From Raineyella sp034933565 (GTDB taxonomy: Bacteria > Actinomycetota > Actinomycetes > Propionibacteriales > Propionibacteriaceae), in NCBI RefSeq assembly GCF_034933565.1, contig NZ_JAYFNG010000011.1, positions 62,001 to 126,000 of the forward strand: a stretch of 64,000 bases of DNA, written 5' to 3'. The notes beneath the pieces are model-generated. The model saw only the letters and a list, made by a program, of their open reading frames with translations. It made no database searches and had not been told where the DNA came from. Positions 45,717 to 54,718 of the stretch are shown piece after piece; the first letter of the stretch is position 1; the number at the start of each line of letters is the position of its first letter. The position numbers were made by a program, and so were the translations under genes.

Positions 45717-46575
45717 TGAGACCGGTGAGCTGCTCGTACGCCGTGACGTAGCGCTCACGGGTCTGGGCGATCACCGCCGCGGGGAGCTCGGGCGGCGCCT
45801 CGCCGGAGCCGCGGTCCCAGCCGGAGTCGTGCAGCAGCCAGTTGCGGACGTACTGCTTGTCGTACGAGTCGAGGCGTCCGCCCGGCTGCCAGGTGGTGGC
45901 GTCCCAGAAGCGTGACGAGTCGGGGGTGAGCACCTCGTCGGCGAGCACGATCGTGCCGTCGGGGCGGACGCCGAACTCGAACTTGGTGTCGGCCAGGATG
46001 ATGCCGCGGCCGCGGGCGATCTCCTCGGCGGTGCGGTAGATCCGCAGGGTCAGGTCACGGATCGCCTCACCGGTCTCCCGCCCGACGGTGCCGACCATGG
46101 TCCCGAAGTCGACGTTCTCGTCGTGCTCGCCCAGCTCGGCCTTCGTCGCCGGGGTGAAGATCGGCTGCTCGAGCCGGGACCCGTCGACCAGCCCGTCCGG
46201 CAGCGGGATGCCGCAGACCGTACGGGACTGCTGGTACTCGGCCCAGCCGGAGCCGGTGAGATACCCGCGCGCGACGCACTCGACCGGGATCATCTGCAGC
46301 TTCTCCACGACCAGCCCCCGGCGGGCGACCGCGGCGGGCACGTCGGTGGAGATCACGTGGTTGGGCACGATGTCGCGCAGCTGGTCGAACCACCACAGCG
46401 ACATCTGCGTCAGGATGGCGCCCTTGTCGGGGATCGTCGACGGCAGTACCCAGTCGAAGGCCGAGATGTTGTCCGTGGCGACCATCAGCATCCGGTCGTC
46501 CTGTGGCAGCGCATAGAGTTCGCGCACCTTGCCCGCATGGATCAGCGGCAGTCCCAGTTCCCCGTATTGGCTCAC
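45706..46575 (-). CDS. purC: Phosphoribosylaminoimidazole-succinocarboxamide synthase
   Basis: SAICAR synthetase, joining aspartate to CAIR with ATP. 289 residues with GKVRELY near the N terminus, TDNISAFDWVLPSTIPDKG, ECVARGYLTGSGWAEYQ, and LADTKFEFG near the C terminus, as in the long actinobacterial/yeast-like form. The GTG at 46575 lies six bases after CAGGAT (46582-46587). purB lies 16 bases upstream on the same strand, so the two could form a unit with purC also having its own box. Confidence 0.97.
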   Translation of the reverse strand: MSQYGELGLPLIHAGKVRELYALPQDDRMLMVATDNISAFDWVLPSTIPDKGAILTQMSLWWFDQLRDIVPNHVISTDVPAAVARRGLVVEKLQMIPVECVARGYLTGSGWAEYQQSRTVCGIPLPDGLVDGSRLEQPIFTPATKAELGEHDENVDFGTMVGTVGRETGEAIRDLTLRIYRTAEEIARGRGIILADTKFEFGVRPDGTIVLADEVLTPDSSRFWDATTWQPGGRLDSYDKQYVRNWLLHDSGWDRGSGEAPPELPAAVIAQTRERYVTAYEQLTGLTFA

Positions 46576-46591
46576 AGCGTCATCCTGCCAC

Positions 46592-48025
46592 TCAGAGCAC
46601 GGCGCCCGGGACGTACGCGGCAGCGTCCGGGTGGGCGTCGACCAGCGTCTGGATCCGCTCGGCGATCCGGGTCACCTGGTGGCGGGCGGTGCCGGTGAGG
46701 TCGAGCGGGTCGGTGACCAGCCCGGCGAGTTCGTCCCGGCCCAGGCCGAGCCGCGGGTCGGCAGCGAGCCGGTCGAAGAGGTCGTTGTCCTTGCGGCCGG
46801 TCTCGCGCATCTCCAGCGCCACCGCGACCGCGTTCTCCTTGATCGCCTCGTGGGCGTGCTCACGGCCCACCCCCTTGCGGACGGCGGCCATCAGCACCTT
46901 GGTGGTGGTGAGGAACGGCAGATAGCGCTGCAGCTCGGCCTCGATGACGGCCGGGAAGGCGCCGAAGTCGTGCAGCACGGTGAGGAAGGTCTCGAACAGC
47001 CCGTCCAGGCAGTAGAACGCGTCCGGCAGCACGACCCGGCGGACGACCGAGCAGGACACGTCGCCCTCGTTCCACTGGTTGCCCGCGACGTCGGCGATCA
47101 TCGTCAGGTAGCCCTTGAGGATCACCGACATGCCGTTGACCCGCTCACACGAACGGGTGTTCATCTTGTGCGGCATCGCCGAGGAACCGACCTGGCCCGG
47201 CTTGAACCCCTCGGTGACCAGCTCGTTGCCGGCCATCAGCCGGATCGAGGTGGCCACGTCGGACGGCCCGGCGGCGACCTGCACCAGCGCCGACACCACG
47301 TCGAAGTCCAGCGACCGCGGATAGACCTGACCGGTCGAGGTCAGCACCGTCCCGAAGTCGAGGCCGGCGGCCACCCGCAGCTCCAGCTCGGCCAGCTTCG
47401 CCTCGTCCCCGTCGAGCAGGTCGAGCATGTCCTGGCTGGTGCCGACCGGGCCCTTGATGCCGCGCAGCGGGAAGTGCCGCAACACGTCCTCGACCCGTTC
47501 GTACGCCACCAGCAGTTCGTCGGCGCCGGTGGCGAACCTCTTGCCGAGGGTGGTGATCTGGGCGGCGACGTTGTGCGACCGCCCGGCGATCGGCTGGTCG
47601 GCGTACTGGACGGCGAGGCGGCCGAGCTGGGCCAGCGCCGCGACGATCCGGTCGCGGATCACCTGCAGTGCCTCGCGGGTCTGCCACTGCTCGACGTTCT
47701 CGGTCAGGTCGCGCGAGGTCATCCCCTTGTGGATGTGCTCGTAGCCGGCCAGCGCGCAGAACTCCTCGATCCGCGCCTTGACGTCGTGGCGGGTGACCTT
47801 CTCCCGGGCGTTGATCGAGTCGAGGTCGACCCGGTCGATGACCGCCCGGTACGCCTCGATCACCGTGTCCGGGTCGTCCCCGCCGAAATCCACCCCGAGA
47901 TCGCGCTGGGCCTCCAGGACGGTGATCCACAGCCGGCGTTCGGCGATGATCTTGTTCTCCGGCGACCAGATGCGCCGCATCTGCTCGCTCGCGTAACGGG
48001 TGGCGAGGACGTTGGGGACGGTCAC
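46592..48025 (-). CDS. purB: Adenylosuccinate lyase
   Basis: Cleaves SAICAR to AICAR and adenylosuccinate to AMP. 477 residues of the fumarase/aspartase superfamily: HDVKARIEEF, KGMTSRDLTENVEQ, GPVGTSQDML, and the signature loop GSSAMPHKMNTRSCER with the catalytic Ser. Start GTG 48025 has a AAAGGA ribosome-binding site two to seven bases upstream, so it is leadered. Downstream gene purC is 16 bases away. Confidence 0.97.
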   Translation of the reverse strand: MTVPNVLATRYASEQMRRIWSPENKIIAERRLWITVLEAQRDLGVDFGGDDPDTVIEAYRAVIDRVDLDSINAREKVTRHDVKARIEEFCALAGYEHIHKGMTSRDLTENVEQWQTREALQVIRDRIVAALAQLGRLAVQYADQPIAGRSHNVAAQITTLGKRFATGADELLVAYERVEDVLRHFPLRGIKGPVGTSQDMLDLLDGDEAKLAELELRVAAGLDFGTVLTSTGQVYPRSLDFDVVSALVQVAAGPSDVATSIRLMAGNELVTEGFKPGQVGSSAMPHKMNTRSCERVNGMSVILKGYLTMIADVAGNQWNEGDVSCSVVRRVVLPDAFYCLDGLFETFLTVLHDFGAFPAVIEAELQRYLPFLTTTKVLMAAVRKGVGREHAHEAIKENAVAVALEMRETGRKDNDLFDRLAADPRLGLGRDELAGLVTDPLDLTGTARHQVTRIAERIQTLVDAHPDAAAYVPGAVL

Positions 48026-48068
48026 GGTGGTCCTTTCGGCGGGGCGGTCTGCCCTGCGGCTGGGGGTT

Positions 48069-48181
48069 CGACGCTTCGGGGCGGGATGCGGCCCTGGGGA
48101 TCCGCCCCTGCGGCGGGGTGGTTCGACGCTTCGGTTGCGGGATGCAGCCCGGCTGCTGGGATCAGCCCGGCTGCTGGGTCA
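48069..48181. repeat. Tandem repeats between purD and purB, including copies of the purD stop
   Basis: A TTCGACGCTTCGG-GCGGGATGC word occurs near 48067-48095 and 48121-48148. Adjacent to it, 48147-48164 and 48165-48181 are 18/17-bp tandem copies (GCCCGGCTGCTGGG-TCA), the second ending in the real purD stop codon (48179-48181). Confidence 0.7.
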
Positions 48182-49438
48182 GAACGACACCTCGCCGCGG
48201 GCGGCCCGCAGCGCGATGTCGGTGCGGAAGAAGCCGCCGGGCAGGTGGACGTCCTCCATCCGGTTGTAGGCGCGGACCCGCGCCTCGGCGAGCGACTCGC
48301 CGGTGCCGACGACGGTGAGGACGCGCCCGCCGGACGACACCAGCCGACCCCTGTCGTCGAGCGCGGTGCCGGCCTGGATGATGCCCTCGGTGTCGGGAGT
48401 CACGCCGATGATCACGTCCCCCTTGCGCGGCGCGGCCGGGTAGCCGTCGGCGGCGAGCACCACGCCGACGGCGAAGCCGGAGCCGAACGCCAGCGGCATC
48501 TCCGGGTCGAGCGCCCCGGTGGCGGCGGCGTACAGCACCTGGCCGAGCGGGGAGCTCAGCCGGGCCAGCAGCGGCTGGGTCTCCGGGTCGCCGAACCGTA
48601 CGTTGAACTCGACGACCCGCAGGCCCTTCGAGGTGAGCGCCAGGCCGGCGTAGAGCAGGCCGACGAACGGGGTGCCGCGGCGGGCCATCTCGTCCACCGT
48701 CGGTTGGATGACGGCGTCGACGACCTGCTGCTTGATGTCGGCCGGCGCCCAGGGCAGCGGGGTGTACGCCCCCATCCCGCCAGTGTTGGGGCCGCGGTCA
48801 TCGTCGCCGACGCGCTTGAAGTCCTGGGCGGGGTCGAAGGGCAGCACGTTGCTTCCGTCACAGATGGCGAACAGGCTCACCTCCGGGCCGTCGAGGTACT
48901 CCTCGATCACGACCCGGCCACAGGCCTGCGCGTGCGCGAGCGCCTCGGCCCGGTCGGAGGTCACCACCACCCCCTTGCCGGCGGCCAGTCCGTCGTCCTT
49001 CACCACGTACGGGGCGCCGAACTCGTCCAGCGCCGCAGCGGCTTCCTCGACCGTCGTGCAGACCCGGGCATCGGCGGTCGGGACGTGCGCGGCCGCCATC
49101 ACCTCCTTGGCGAAGGCCTTGGAGCCCTCGAGCCGGGCGGCCGCCTTCGAGGGCCCGAAGCACGGGATCCCGGCCGCGCGGACCGCGTCGGCGACCCCCG
49201 CGACGAGCGGCGCCTCCGGGCCGACGACCACCAGGTCGACCCCCAGGGACGTCGCGAGGGCGGCCACGGCGGCCGGATCGTTCTGGTCCACCGGATGGTT
49301 GGTCGCGAAGGCGGAGGTGCCCGGATTGCCCGGAGCGACATGGACCCGCGACACGGCGGGGTCCCGACTGATGGCGAGGGCGAGCGCGTGCTCGCGGCCA
49401 CCGGAGCCGATGACCAGGACAGACTGCGGCTGCATCAC
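48179..49438 (-). CDS. purD: Phosphoribosylamine-glycine ligase
   Basis: GAR synthetase, second step of purine synthesis. 419 residues of the ATP-grasp type: VLVIGSGGREHALA, VVVGPEAPLVAGVAD, VVKDDGLAAGKGVVV, GRVVIEEYLDGPEVSLFA, NTGGMGAYTP, and VVEFNVRFGDPETQ with metal ligands Glu and Asn. TAGGCT at 49445-49450 lies six bases before GTG 49438, favouring this over the ATG in the next codon. Leaderless type. Confidence 0.97.
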   Translation of the reverse strand: MMQPQSVLVIGSGGREHALALAISRDPAVSRVHVAPGNPGTSAFATNHPVDQNDPAAVAALATSLGVDLVVVGPEAPLVAGVADAVRAAGIPCFGPSKAAARLEGSKAFAKEVMAAAHVPTADARVCTTVEEAAAALDEFGAPYVVKDDGLAAGKGVVVTSDRAEALAHAQACGRVVIEEYLDGPEVSLFAICDGSNVLPFDPAQDFKRVGDDDRGPNTGGMGAYTPLPWAPADIKQQVVDAVIQPTVDEMARRGTPFVGLLYAGLALTSKGLRVVEFNVRFGDPETQPLLARLSSPLGQVLYAAATGALDPEMPLAFGSGFAVGVVLAADGYPAAPRKGDVIIGVTPDTEGIIQAGTALDDRGRLVSSGGRVLTVVGTGESLAEARVRAYNRMEDVHLPGGFFRTDIALRAARGEVSF

Positions 49439-49487
49439 CCCCCCAGCCTACCGATCCGCGCCCGGGTGCCTCAGGTGGTGTGGAACG

Positions 49488-49527
49488 CACCTCGCCCGCC
49501 GTCCCGGACGGGGCGGCGGGCGAGGTG
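49488..49527 (-). terminator. Large hairpin between dedA and purD
   Basis: A perfect stem of at least 14 bp pairs 49488-49501 with 49514-49527. It lies 18 bases after the DedA-family stop on the minus strand. No T-tract. Confidence 0.6.
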
Positions 49528-49545
49528 GGCACGCAATGGATCAGG

Positions 49546-50241
49546 TCAGACGATCTCGTGCTCGGGCGACGGCGCTGCCGCGCGCTTGGGGGCGGAGCCC
49601 TTCGACCGCGAGCGCAGGATCTCGAAGACCATCGGCAGCAGCGACACGAAGACGATGATGATGGCGATCAGGTCGACGTGGTTGGCGACCAGCGGGACGC
49701 CACCGAGGAAGAAGCCCGCGGCCGACATGATGCCGACCCACAGGAAGCCGCCCAGGGCGTTCCAGCCGATGAAGTGGCGGTACGGGTGACGGACCATGCC
49801 GGCGACCAGCGGGACGTACGTCCGGACGACCGGGACGAACCGGGCCAGCACCAGGGAGCGGCCGCCGTACTTGTGGAAGAACTCTTCGGCGCGGTGCAGG
49901 TGCTCGGTCTTCAGCACCCGGGCGTCGTCCTTGAACAGGCCACGGCCGAAGCGGCTGCCGAGGAAGTAGCCCATCTGGTCACCGAGGAAGGCGCAGACGA
50001 ACGCGACACCGATCAGCACCCAGATGTTGATGCCCAGCGCCATGTGCAGCAGCGCGGCGGTGAACAGCAGCGAGTCACCCGGCAGGAAGGGGAACAGCAG
50101 ACCGGATTCGATGAACACCATCACGGCGACACCGACCAGCGCCCAAGGGCCGAGTTGGTGCAGGAGCGACGCCGGATCACTGAGATAGTGCAGTCCGGGA
50201 ATCGCTTGCGGAATAAGTGTCACCAAATCCATAAGTCCCAT
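49546..50241 (-). CDS. DedA family membrane protein
   Basis: 231-residue polytopic protein of the DedA/VTT family, implicated in undecaprenyl-phosphate or phospholipid scrambling and membrane homeostasis. Conserved parts: ESGLLFPFLPGDSLLFTAA (family E and GDS), FLGDQMGYFLGSRFGR, ARFVPVVRTYVPLVAGMVRH with the proton-motive Arg residues, and five to six hydrophobic segments. The C-terminal tail is basic. The start at 50241 has an AGGTGG site ten bases upstream; another ATG three codons later is possible. Confidence 0.9.
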   Translation of the reverse strand: MGLMDLVTLIPQAIPGLHYLSDPASLLHQLGPWALVGVAVMVFIESGLLFPFLPGDSLLFTAALLHMALGINIWVLIGVAFVCAFLGDQMGYFLGSRFGRGLFKDDARVLKTEHLHRAEEFFHKYGGRSLVLARFVPVVRTYVPLVAGMVRHPYRHFIGWNALGGFLWVGIMSAAGFFLGGVPLVANHVDLIAIIIVFVSLLPMVFEILRSRSKGSAPKRAAAPSPEHEIV

Positions 50242-50350
50242 GGTGCGGCATCCACCTGTGCAGGCTCTGAACCGGAGCGTCGAACCGGCACAATCCCCCA
50301 CAGATCCTCATGAGATTCACAGGTTAAGAGGCCTTTTTCTCAGCTTATCC

Positions 50351-51166
50351 TCAGGAAGCCGTCAACTCCCCCAGTCGTACGGCCGCGTCCATCGCCCACC
50401 AGAACATCGCCTCGTGCACGTCGGCCGCGGTCGGCCAGGCGCGGGAGTCCCAGGCCTCGCCGGCCAGCGAGTCGGCGCCGAAGAGGATCTGGCCGAAGTG
50501 GACGTCGCGGTAGCGCGCCACCGCCATCATCGCCGCGGCCTCCATCTCCACGACCGCACAGCCCTGGTCCATCCGGCGCTGCACCCGGCCGCGGGTCTCC
50601 CGGTAGATGGCGTCGGTGGTCCAGGTCCGTCCGGCGGAGAACCCCACCCCGGCCTCGACCAGAGCCTCCCGGCAGGCGCGGACGCCGACGGGATCGGCCT
50701 CGACGACCGGTGCCGGCAGCAGGTACTGCCCACTGGTCCCCTCGTCGCGCAGGGCGCTGGTGACCACGAAGGGGTGCCCCATCACCAGTTCGGAGCGCAG
50801 CACGCCCGCCGAGCCCACGGCGATGATCCGCCGGACCCCCAGCGCGATCAGCTCCTCCATCACCATCGCCGTGTGCGGGCCGCCCATCGAGGGGTAGCAC
50901 CAGCCGACGCGTACGCCCTTGTGCTCCCGCTCGTACAGCGGTCGGGGCTCCAGGACGTCGCTGATCGTCCGGCTGACCCGCGAGCCCTCCCGGGCCCCGA
51001 CCGCGTGGACGGTCTGCGGCAGGAAGGCCAGCACGACCGCCCCGGGGACGTCACCGCGGGGGTACAGCGCCGACGGTTCGAGGAACCCCTCCTGCTCCAG
51101 GTCTGCCACCAGGTCGGCGGTCGAGTCGAGCGGGAACGGTGCCTCGGCGGGCTCACGATCGGTCAT
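50351..51166 (-). CDS. Nucleoside phosphorylase (PNP/UDP family)
   Basis: 271-residue salvage enzyme of the nucleoside phosphorylase superfamily. GWCYPSMGGPHTAMVMEELI and RRIIAVGSAGVL form the phosphate/ribose site, and VVEMEAAAMMAVA the Met-Glu ribose-binding signature. Uridine or purine nucleoside specificity cannot be fixed; the fold favours the uridine-phosphorylase-like branch. The start is peculiar: the good GGAGG site (51190-51194) serves an upstream ATG at 51183 that opens a six-codon frame (MTDRSR) whose stop overlaps the real ATG (51166) in ATGA fashion. The upstream mini-frame is a duplicate of the gene's own MTDR start. Confidence 0.88.
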   Translation of the reverse strand: MTDREPAEAPFPLDSTADLVADLEQEGFLEPSALYPRGDVPGAVVLAFLPQTVHAVGAREGSRVSRTISDVLEPRPLYEREHKGVRVGWCYPSMGGPHTAMVMEELIALGVRRIIAVGSAGVLRSELVMGHPFVVTSALRDEGTSGQYLLPAPVVEADPVGVRACREALVEAGVGFSAGRTWTTDAIYRETRGRVQRRMDQGCAVVEMEAAAMMAVARYRDVHFGQILFGADSLAGEAWDSRAWPTAADVHEAMFWWAMDAAVRLGELTAS

Positions 51167-51194
51167 CGGGACCTATCAGTCATCGGGATCCTCC
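51163..51194 (-). promoter_or_regulatory. Duplicated start region with a coupled six-codon upstream ORF
   Basis: GGAGG at 51194-51190, then ATG at 51183 opening MTDRSR and TGA at 51165-51163, overlapping the gene's ATG (51166-51164). The sequence CCCGATGAC occurs twice, 17 bases apart, showing that the arrangement arose by tandem duplication of the start codon region. Confidence 0.7.
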
Positions 51195-51235
51195 GGGAAG
51201 GGGTCTGCTGGGGCTGCTGAGGCCGGGACGCCGGC

Positions 51236-52534
51236 TCAGGCGGTGACCGGCCCGACCAGGTCGTTGATCATCACGACCTGCTCACGGCCCGGGCCGACCC
51301 CGATGCCGGAGATCCGGCAGCGGCACAGCTCCTCGAGGCGGTGCACGTAGCGCTGGGCGTTGACCGGCAGGTCCTCGAAGGAACGGCAGCCGCTGATGTC
51401 CTCGCTCCAGCCGTCGAGGTACTCATAGATCGGCTTGGCGTGGTGGAAGTCGGTCTGGTTGGCCGGCAGGGTCCCGACCCGCTCGCCGTTGACGTCGTAC
51501 GCCACGCAGACCGGGATCCGGTCCCAGCCGGAGAGCACGTCGAGCTTGGTGAGGAAGATGTCGGTCGCGCCGTTGTAGGTGGTCGCGGCCTCCACGACCA
51601 GGGCGTCGAACCAGCCGCACCGGCGCTTGCGCCCGGTGGTCACGCCGTACTCGTGGCCGATCTCGCGCAGCTTCTCACCGTCCTCGTCGAACAGCTCGGT
51701 CGGGAACGGCCCCTCGCCGACCCGGGTGGTGTAGGCCTTGGCGATGCCGATCACCCGCTCGATCCGGGTCGGGCCGACACCGGAGCCGGTCAGCGCGCCA
51801 CCGGCGGTGGGGTTGGAGGAGGTGACGTACGGGTAGGTGCCGTGGTCGACGTCGAGATGGTGCGCCTGGGCGCCCTCGAACAGCACCGTCTTCCCCTCGT
51901 CCAGCGCCTCGTTGAGGACGCGGGCGACGTCGGCGACGTGCGGACGGACGCGCTCGGCGTACGCCAGCAGACCCTCGGTGATCTGGGCCGCGTCGACCTC
52001 GCGGCGGTTGTACATCTTGACCAGCAGCTGGTTCTTCTGGGCCAGCGCGGCCTCCACCTTCTGGCCCAGGATCGACGCGTCGAAGAGGTCCTGGATCCGC
52101 AGACCGAGGCGGTTGACCTTGTCCGCGTACGCGGGGCCGATGCCGCGACCGGTGGTGCCGATCTTCCGCTTGCCGAGGAACCGCTCGGTGACCTTGTCCA
52201 TGGTCTGGTGGTACGGGGTGATCAGGTGGGCGTTGGGCGAGATGAGCAGCCGGTCGGTGGAGACCCCGCGGGCCGCCAGATCGTCGATCTCCTGGAACAG
52301 CACGGCCAGGTCGACCACGACACCGTTGGCGATGCACGGGACGGCGTTCTCGTTGAGGATGCCCGACGGCAGCAGGTGCATGGCGAAGGACTCCCCGTCC
52401 ACCACGACGGTGTGCCCGGCGTTGTTGCCGCCGGAGTACCTCACCACGTAGTCGACGGAGTCGCCGAGCTGGTCGGTCGCCTTCCCCTTGCCCTCGTCCC
52501 CCCACTGGGTGCCGATCACGATGATTCCGGACAC
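51236..52534 (-). CDS. purA: Adenylosuccinate synthetase
   Basis: GTP-dependent conversion of IMP and aspartate to adenylosuccinate, first step toward AMP. 432 residues: P-loop and catalytic Asp/His in GTQWGDEGKGKATDQLG and NNAGHTVV, GTTGRGIGPAYADK, FEGAQAHHLDVDHGTYP and TTGRKRRCGWFD. The residues after GAQ (AHH) are unusual compared with the more common GT/AT-L. Start GTG 52534 has a GGAGAGGG site about ten bases upstream, so leadered. Confidence 0.97.
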   Translation of the reverse strand: MSGIIVIGTQWGDEGKGKATDQLGDSVDYVVRYSGGNNAGHTVVVDGESFAMHLLPSGILNENAVPCIANGVVVDLAVLFQEIDDLAARGVSTDRLLISPNAHLITPYHQTMDKVTERFLGKRKIGTTGRGIGPAYADKVNRLGLRIQDLFDASILGQKVEAALAQKNQLLVKMYNRREVDAAQITEGLLAYAERVRPHVADVARVLNEALDEGKTVLFEGAQAHHLDVDHGTYPYVTSSNPTAGGALTGSGVGPTRIERVIGIAKAYTTRVGEGPFPTELFDEDGEKLREIGHEYGVTTGRKRRCGWFDALVVEAATTYNGATDIFLTKLDVLSGWDRIPVCVAYDVNGERVGTLPANQTDFHHAKPIYEYLDGWSEDISGCRSFEDLPVNAQRYVHRLEELCRCRISGIGVGPGREQVVMINDLVGPVTA

Positions 52535-52724
52535 GAAGTGCCACCCTCTCCACAGATGCGACGCCCCCGCGAAGCACGCAGGCCTCCTCGACCGGGTCGT
52601 ACGACGTCGGTCGCCCCGGGACGGCCCTCGTTCGCCGGACCGACCCGCTCACTCTACCGAGCGGCACCGACAGCGCTCCGCCGGGACACGCAGCGGACGG
52701 CCTCCCGCTGCCCAGGCCTCTGGG

Positions 52725-53357
52725 TCAGCCGGCGTACGGGCTGTCGAGCACGTGGTCGGAGGGCTCGTCCTCCCCCGCGGCCCAGGCCTCGCGCTCGTCG
52801 CGGTCGGGGCCGGACATCGGCGAGCCGGTCTGCCGGCCGCCGGCCTCCTCGACCACCTCGTCCATCTGTTCGTCGGTGCCGTCCCCGACGCCCTCGTTGC
52901 CGGTGCCGCGGGCGAGCGGGCGCGCGGTGGTGAGGACGTCGTAGCCGGTCTGGGAGGAGTCGCGGAGGAACTGCGCACAGCGCTCGTACTCGTCGTCCTC
53001 ACCGATCCGGTGGGCCGCGACCGCCAGCGCCCACAGCGCCTTGAGGAAGCCGCGGTTGGGCTCGTGCTCCCACGGCACCGCGCCGGCGCCCTTCCAGCCG
53101 TTGCGCCGCAGCAGGTCGAGGCCGCGGTGGTAGCCGGTCCGGGCGTACGCGTACGCCGCGACGTCGCCGTCACGGGAACCCATGTTGAGCGAACCCTCCG
53201 CGAGCAGCGCCCAGCACAGGCTGGACTGCGGGTGCGCGCACACGATGTCAAGGAACCGCTCCCGACCGTGGTCGGCGAGTTCCGCGACGGCCGGATCCTC
53301 AGGCAGTCGCGTCACCGGAGCCTCATCGGCCAGCAGGTTGTGGTGGGTCTCGCTCAT
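52725..53357 (-). CDS. DUF3151 family protein
   Basis: 210 residues. The core ERFLDIVCAHPQSSLCWALLAE, YAYARTGYHRGLDLLRRNGWKG and PNRGFLKALWALAVAA is the TPR-like DUF3151 fold conserved in actinobacteria; function unknown. The C-terminal 60 residues are acidic and poorly conserved. TAGGCT at 53364-53369 lies six bases before ATG 53357 (leaderless). Gene order purA-DUF3151-fba recurs in actinobacteria. Confidence 0.9.
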   Translation of the reverse strand: MSETHHNLLADEAPVTRLPEDPAVAELADHGRERFLDIVCAHPQSSLCWALLAEGSLNMGSRDGDVAAYAYARTGYHRGLDLLRRNGWKGAGAVPWEHEPNRGFLKALWALAVAAHRIGEDDEYERCAQFLRDSSQTGYDVLTTARPLARGTGNEGVGDGTDEQMDEVVEEAGGRQTGSPMSGPDRDEREAWAAGEDEPSDHVLDSPYAG

Positions 53358-53431
53358 GTCATCAGCCTAGCCATTATCGTGTCCCGCCGGGATGCCCGGC
53401 CCCCGGCGTCGTCGCAGGAGCATCACGGCGG

Positions 53432-53563
53432 GAGCATCGACACGGGCACCGCGACCGGAGCATCGACACGGGCACACCGCGACCCGAGCGTCGACACGGG
53501 CACCGCGACCCGAGCGTCCACACGGGCACCGCGACCCGAGCGCCCACACGGGCACCGCGACTT
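53432..53563. repeat. 26-bp minisatellite, five copies
   Basis: Units start at 53432, 53458 (28 bp), 53486, 53512 and 53538, each close to GAG-rTCGACACGGGCACCGC. They are head to tail without spacers, so this is not a CRISPR. The rest of the 340-base gap between DUF3151 and fba holds only hairpins near the fba stop. Confidence 0.88.
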
Positions 53564-53631
53564 GGGTATCCCCACGCGAGCACCACGGCGGGAGGAGCCG
53601 GGCGCGCCGCGGACCCAGCGGAACGCGGAGC

Positions 53632-53692
53632 GGGGACCCCGGACAGTGTCCGGGATCCCCGTGCAGGTCGCCGCCCTCGGCTCAGCCGAGGG
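53632..53692 (-). terminator. Two hairpins downstream of fba
   Basis: The one nearer the gene pairs 53674-53681 with 53685-53692, a perfect 8-bp stem with loop TCA, seven bases after the fba stop. The second pairs 53632-53645 region with 53648-53660, about 12-13 bp. Both are without T-tracts. Confidence 0.6.
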
Positions 53693-53698
53693 TGCGGG

Positions 53699-54718
53699 TC
53701 ACTTGTGGGTGCCGACCGCGTTGAGGTTCTGGCAGGCCTCGACGATGCGAGCAGCCATGCCGGCTTCGGCAGCCTTGCCCCAGGTGCGGGGGTCGTACTG
53801 CTTCTTGTTGCCGACCTCGCCGTCGATCTTCAGCACACCGTCGTAGTTGCGGAACATGTGCTCCACGACCGGGCGGCTGAAGGCGTACTGGGTGTCGGTG
53901 TCGACGTTCATCTTGATCACGCCGTACGTGACGGCGTCGGCGATCTCCTGCGGCAGCGAGCCGGAGCCACCGTGGAAGACCAGGTCGAGGGCCTTCTCCT
54001 TGCCGTACTTGGCCTGGATGGCGTCCTGGCACTGCTTGAGGATCTCCGGGCGCAGCTTGACGTTGCCCGGCTTGTAGACGCCGTGCACGTTGCCGAAGGT
54101 GAGGGCGGTCATGTAGCGGCCCTTCTCACCGAGGCCGAGAGCCTCGACGGTGGCCAGCGCGTCCTCGGGGGTGGTGTAGAGCTTGTCGTTGATCTCGCCG
54201 ACGACACCGTCCTCCTCGCCACCGACGACGCCGATCTCGACCTCGAGGATGATCCGGGCGGCGACGGCCTTGGCGAGCAGCTCCTGGGCGATCTCCAGGT
54301 TCTCCTTCAGCGGCACGGCGGAGCCGTCCCACATGTGCGACTGGAAGAGGGGCTCCTTGCCGGCGTCGACGCGCTCCTGGGAGATGGCGATCAGCGGACG
54401 GACGTAGGAGTCCAGCTTGTCCTTCTGGCAGTGGTCGGTGTGCAGCGCCACGTTCACCGGGTACTGCTTGGCGACGACATGCGCGAACTCGGCGAGGGCG
54501 ACCGCACCGGTGACCTTGTCCTTGATGGTCGAACCGGACAGGTACTCGGCACCACCCGTGGAGATCTGGACGATGCCGTCGGACTCGGCCTCGGCGAATC
54601 CGCGCAGCGCAGCGGTCAGGGTCTGCGAAGAGGTGACGTTGATGGCCGGGTAGGCGAAGCCGTTCGCCTTGGCCCGATCCAGCATGTCGGCGTAGACCTC
54701 AGGAGTTGCGATGGGCAT
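53699..54718 (-). CDS. fbaA: Class II fructose-1,6-bisphosphate aldolase
   Basis: Glycolytic/gluconeogenic zinc aldolase, 339 residues, class IIA length. ALHTDHCQKDKLD gives catalytic Asp95 and zinc ligand His96; further ligands are His212 (GNVHGVYKPG) and His249 (VFHGGSGS), and LEVEIG carries the conserved acidic residue. NVDTDTQYAF is the phosphate/substrate loop. A purine-rich GAGAGAAGAGAG precedes ATG 54718, so this gene is leadered, with a promoter somewhere in the 200 bases upstream. Confidence 0.97.
   Translation of the reverse strand: MPIATPEVYADMLDRAKANGFAYPAINVTSSQTLTAALRGFAEAESDGIVQISTGGAEYLSGSTIKDKVTGAVALAEFAHVVAKQYPVNVALHTDHCQKDKLDSYVRPLIAISQERVDAGKEPLFQSHMWDGSAVPLKENLEIAQELLAKAVAARIILEVEIGVVGGEEDGVVGEINDKLYTTPEDALATVEALGLGEKGRYMTALTFGNVHGVYKPGNVKLRPEILKQCQDAIQAKYGKEKALDLVFHGGSGSLPQEIADAVTYGVIKMNVDTDTQYAFSRPVVEHMFRNYDGVLKIDGEVGNKKQYDPRTWGKAAEAGMAARIVEACQNLNAVGTHK

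Noticed and set aside
53432..53563. CRISPR array
   Set aside because: Units are contiguous with no spacers and no cas genes are present; a minisatellite.
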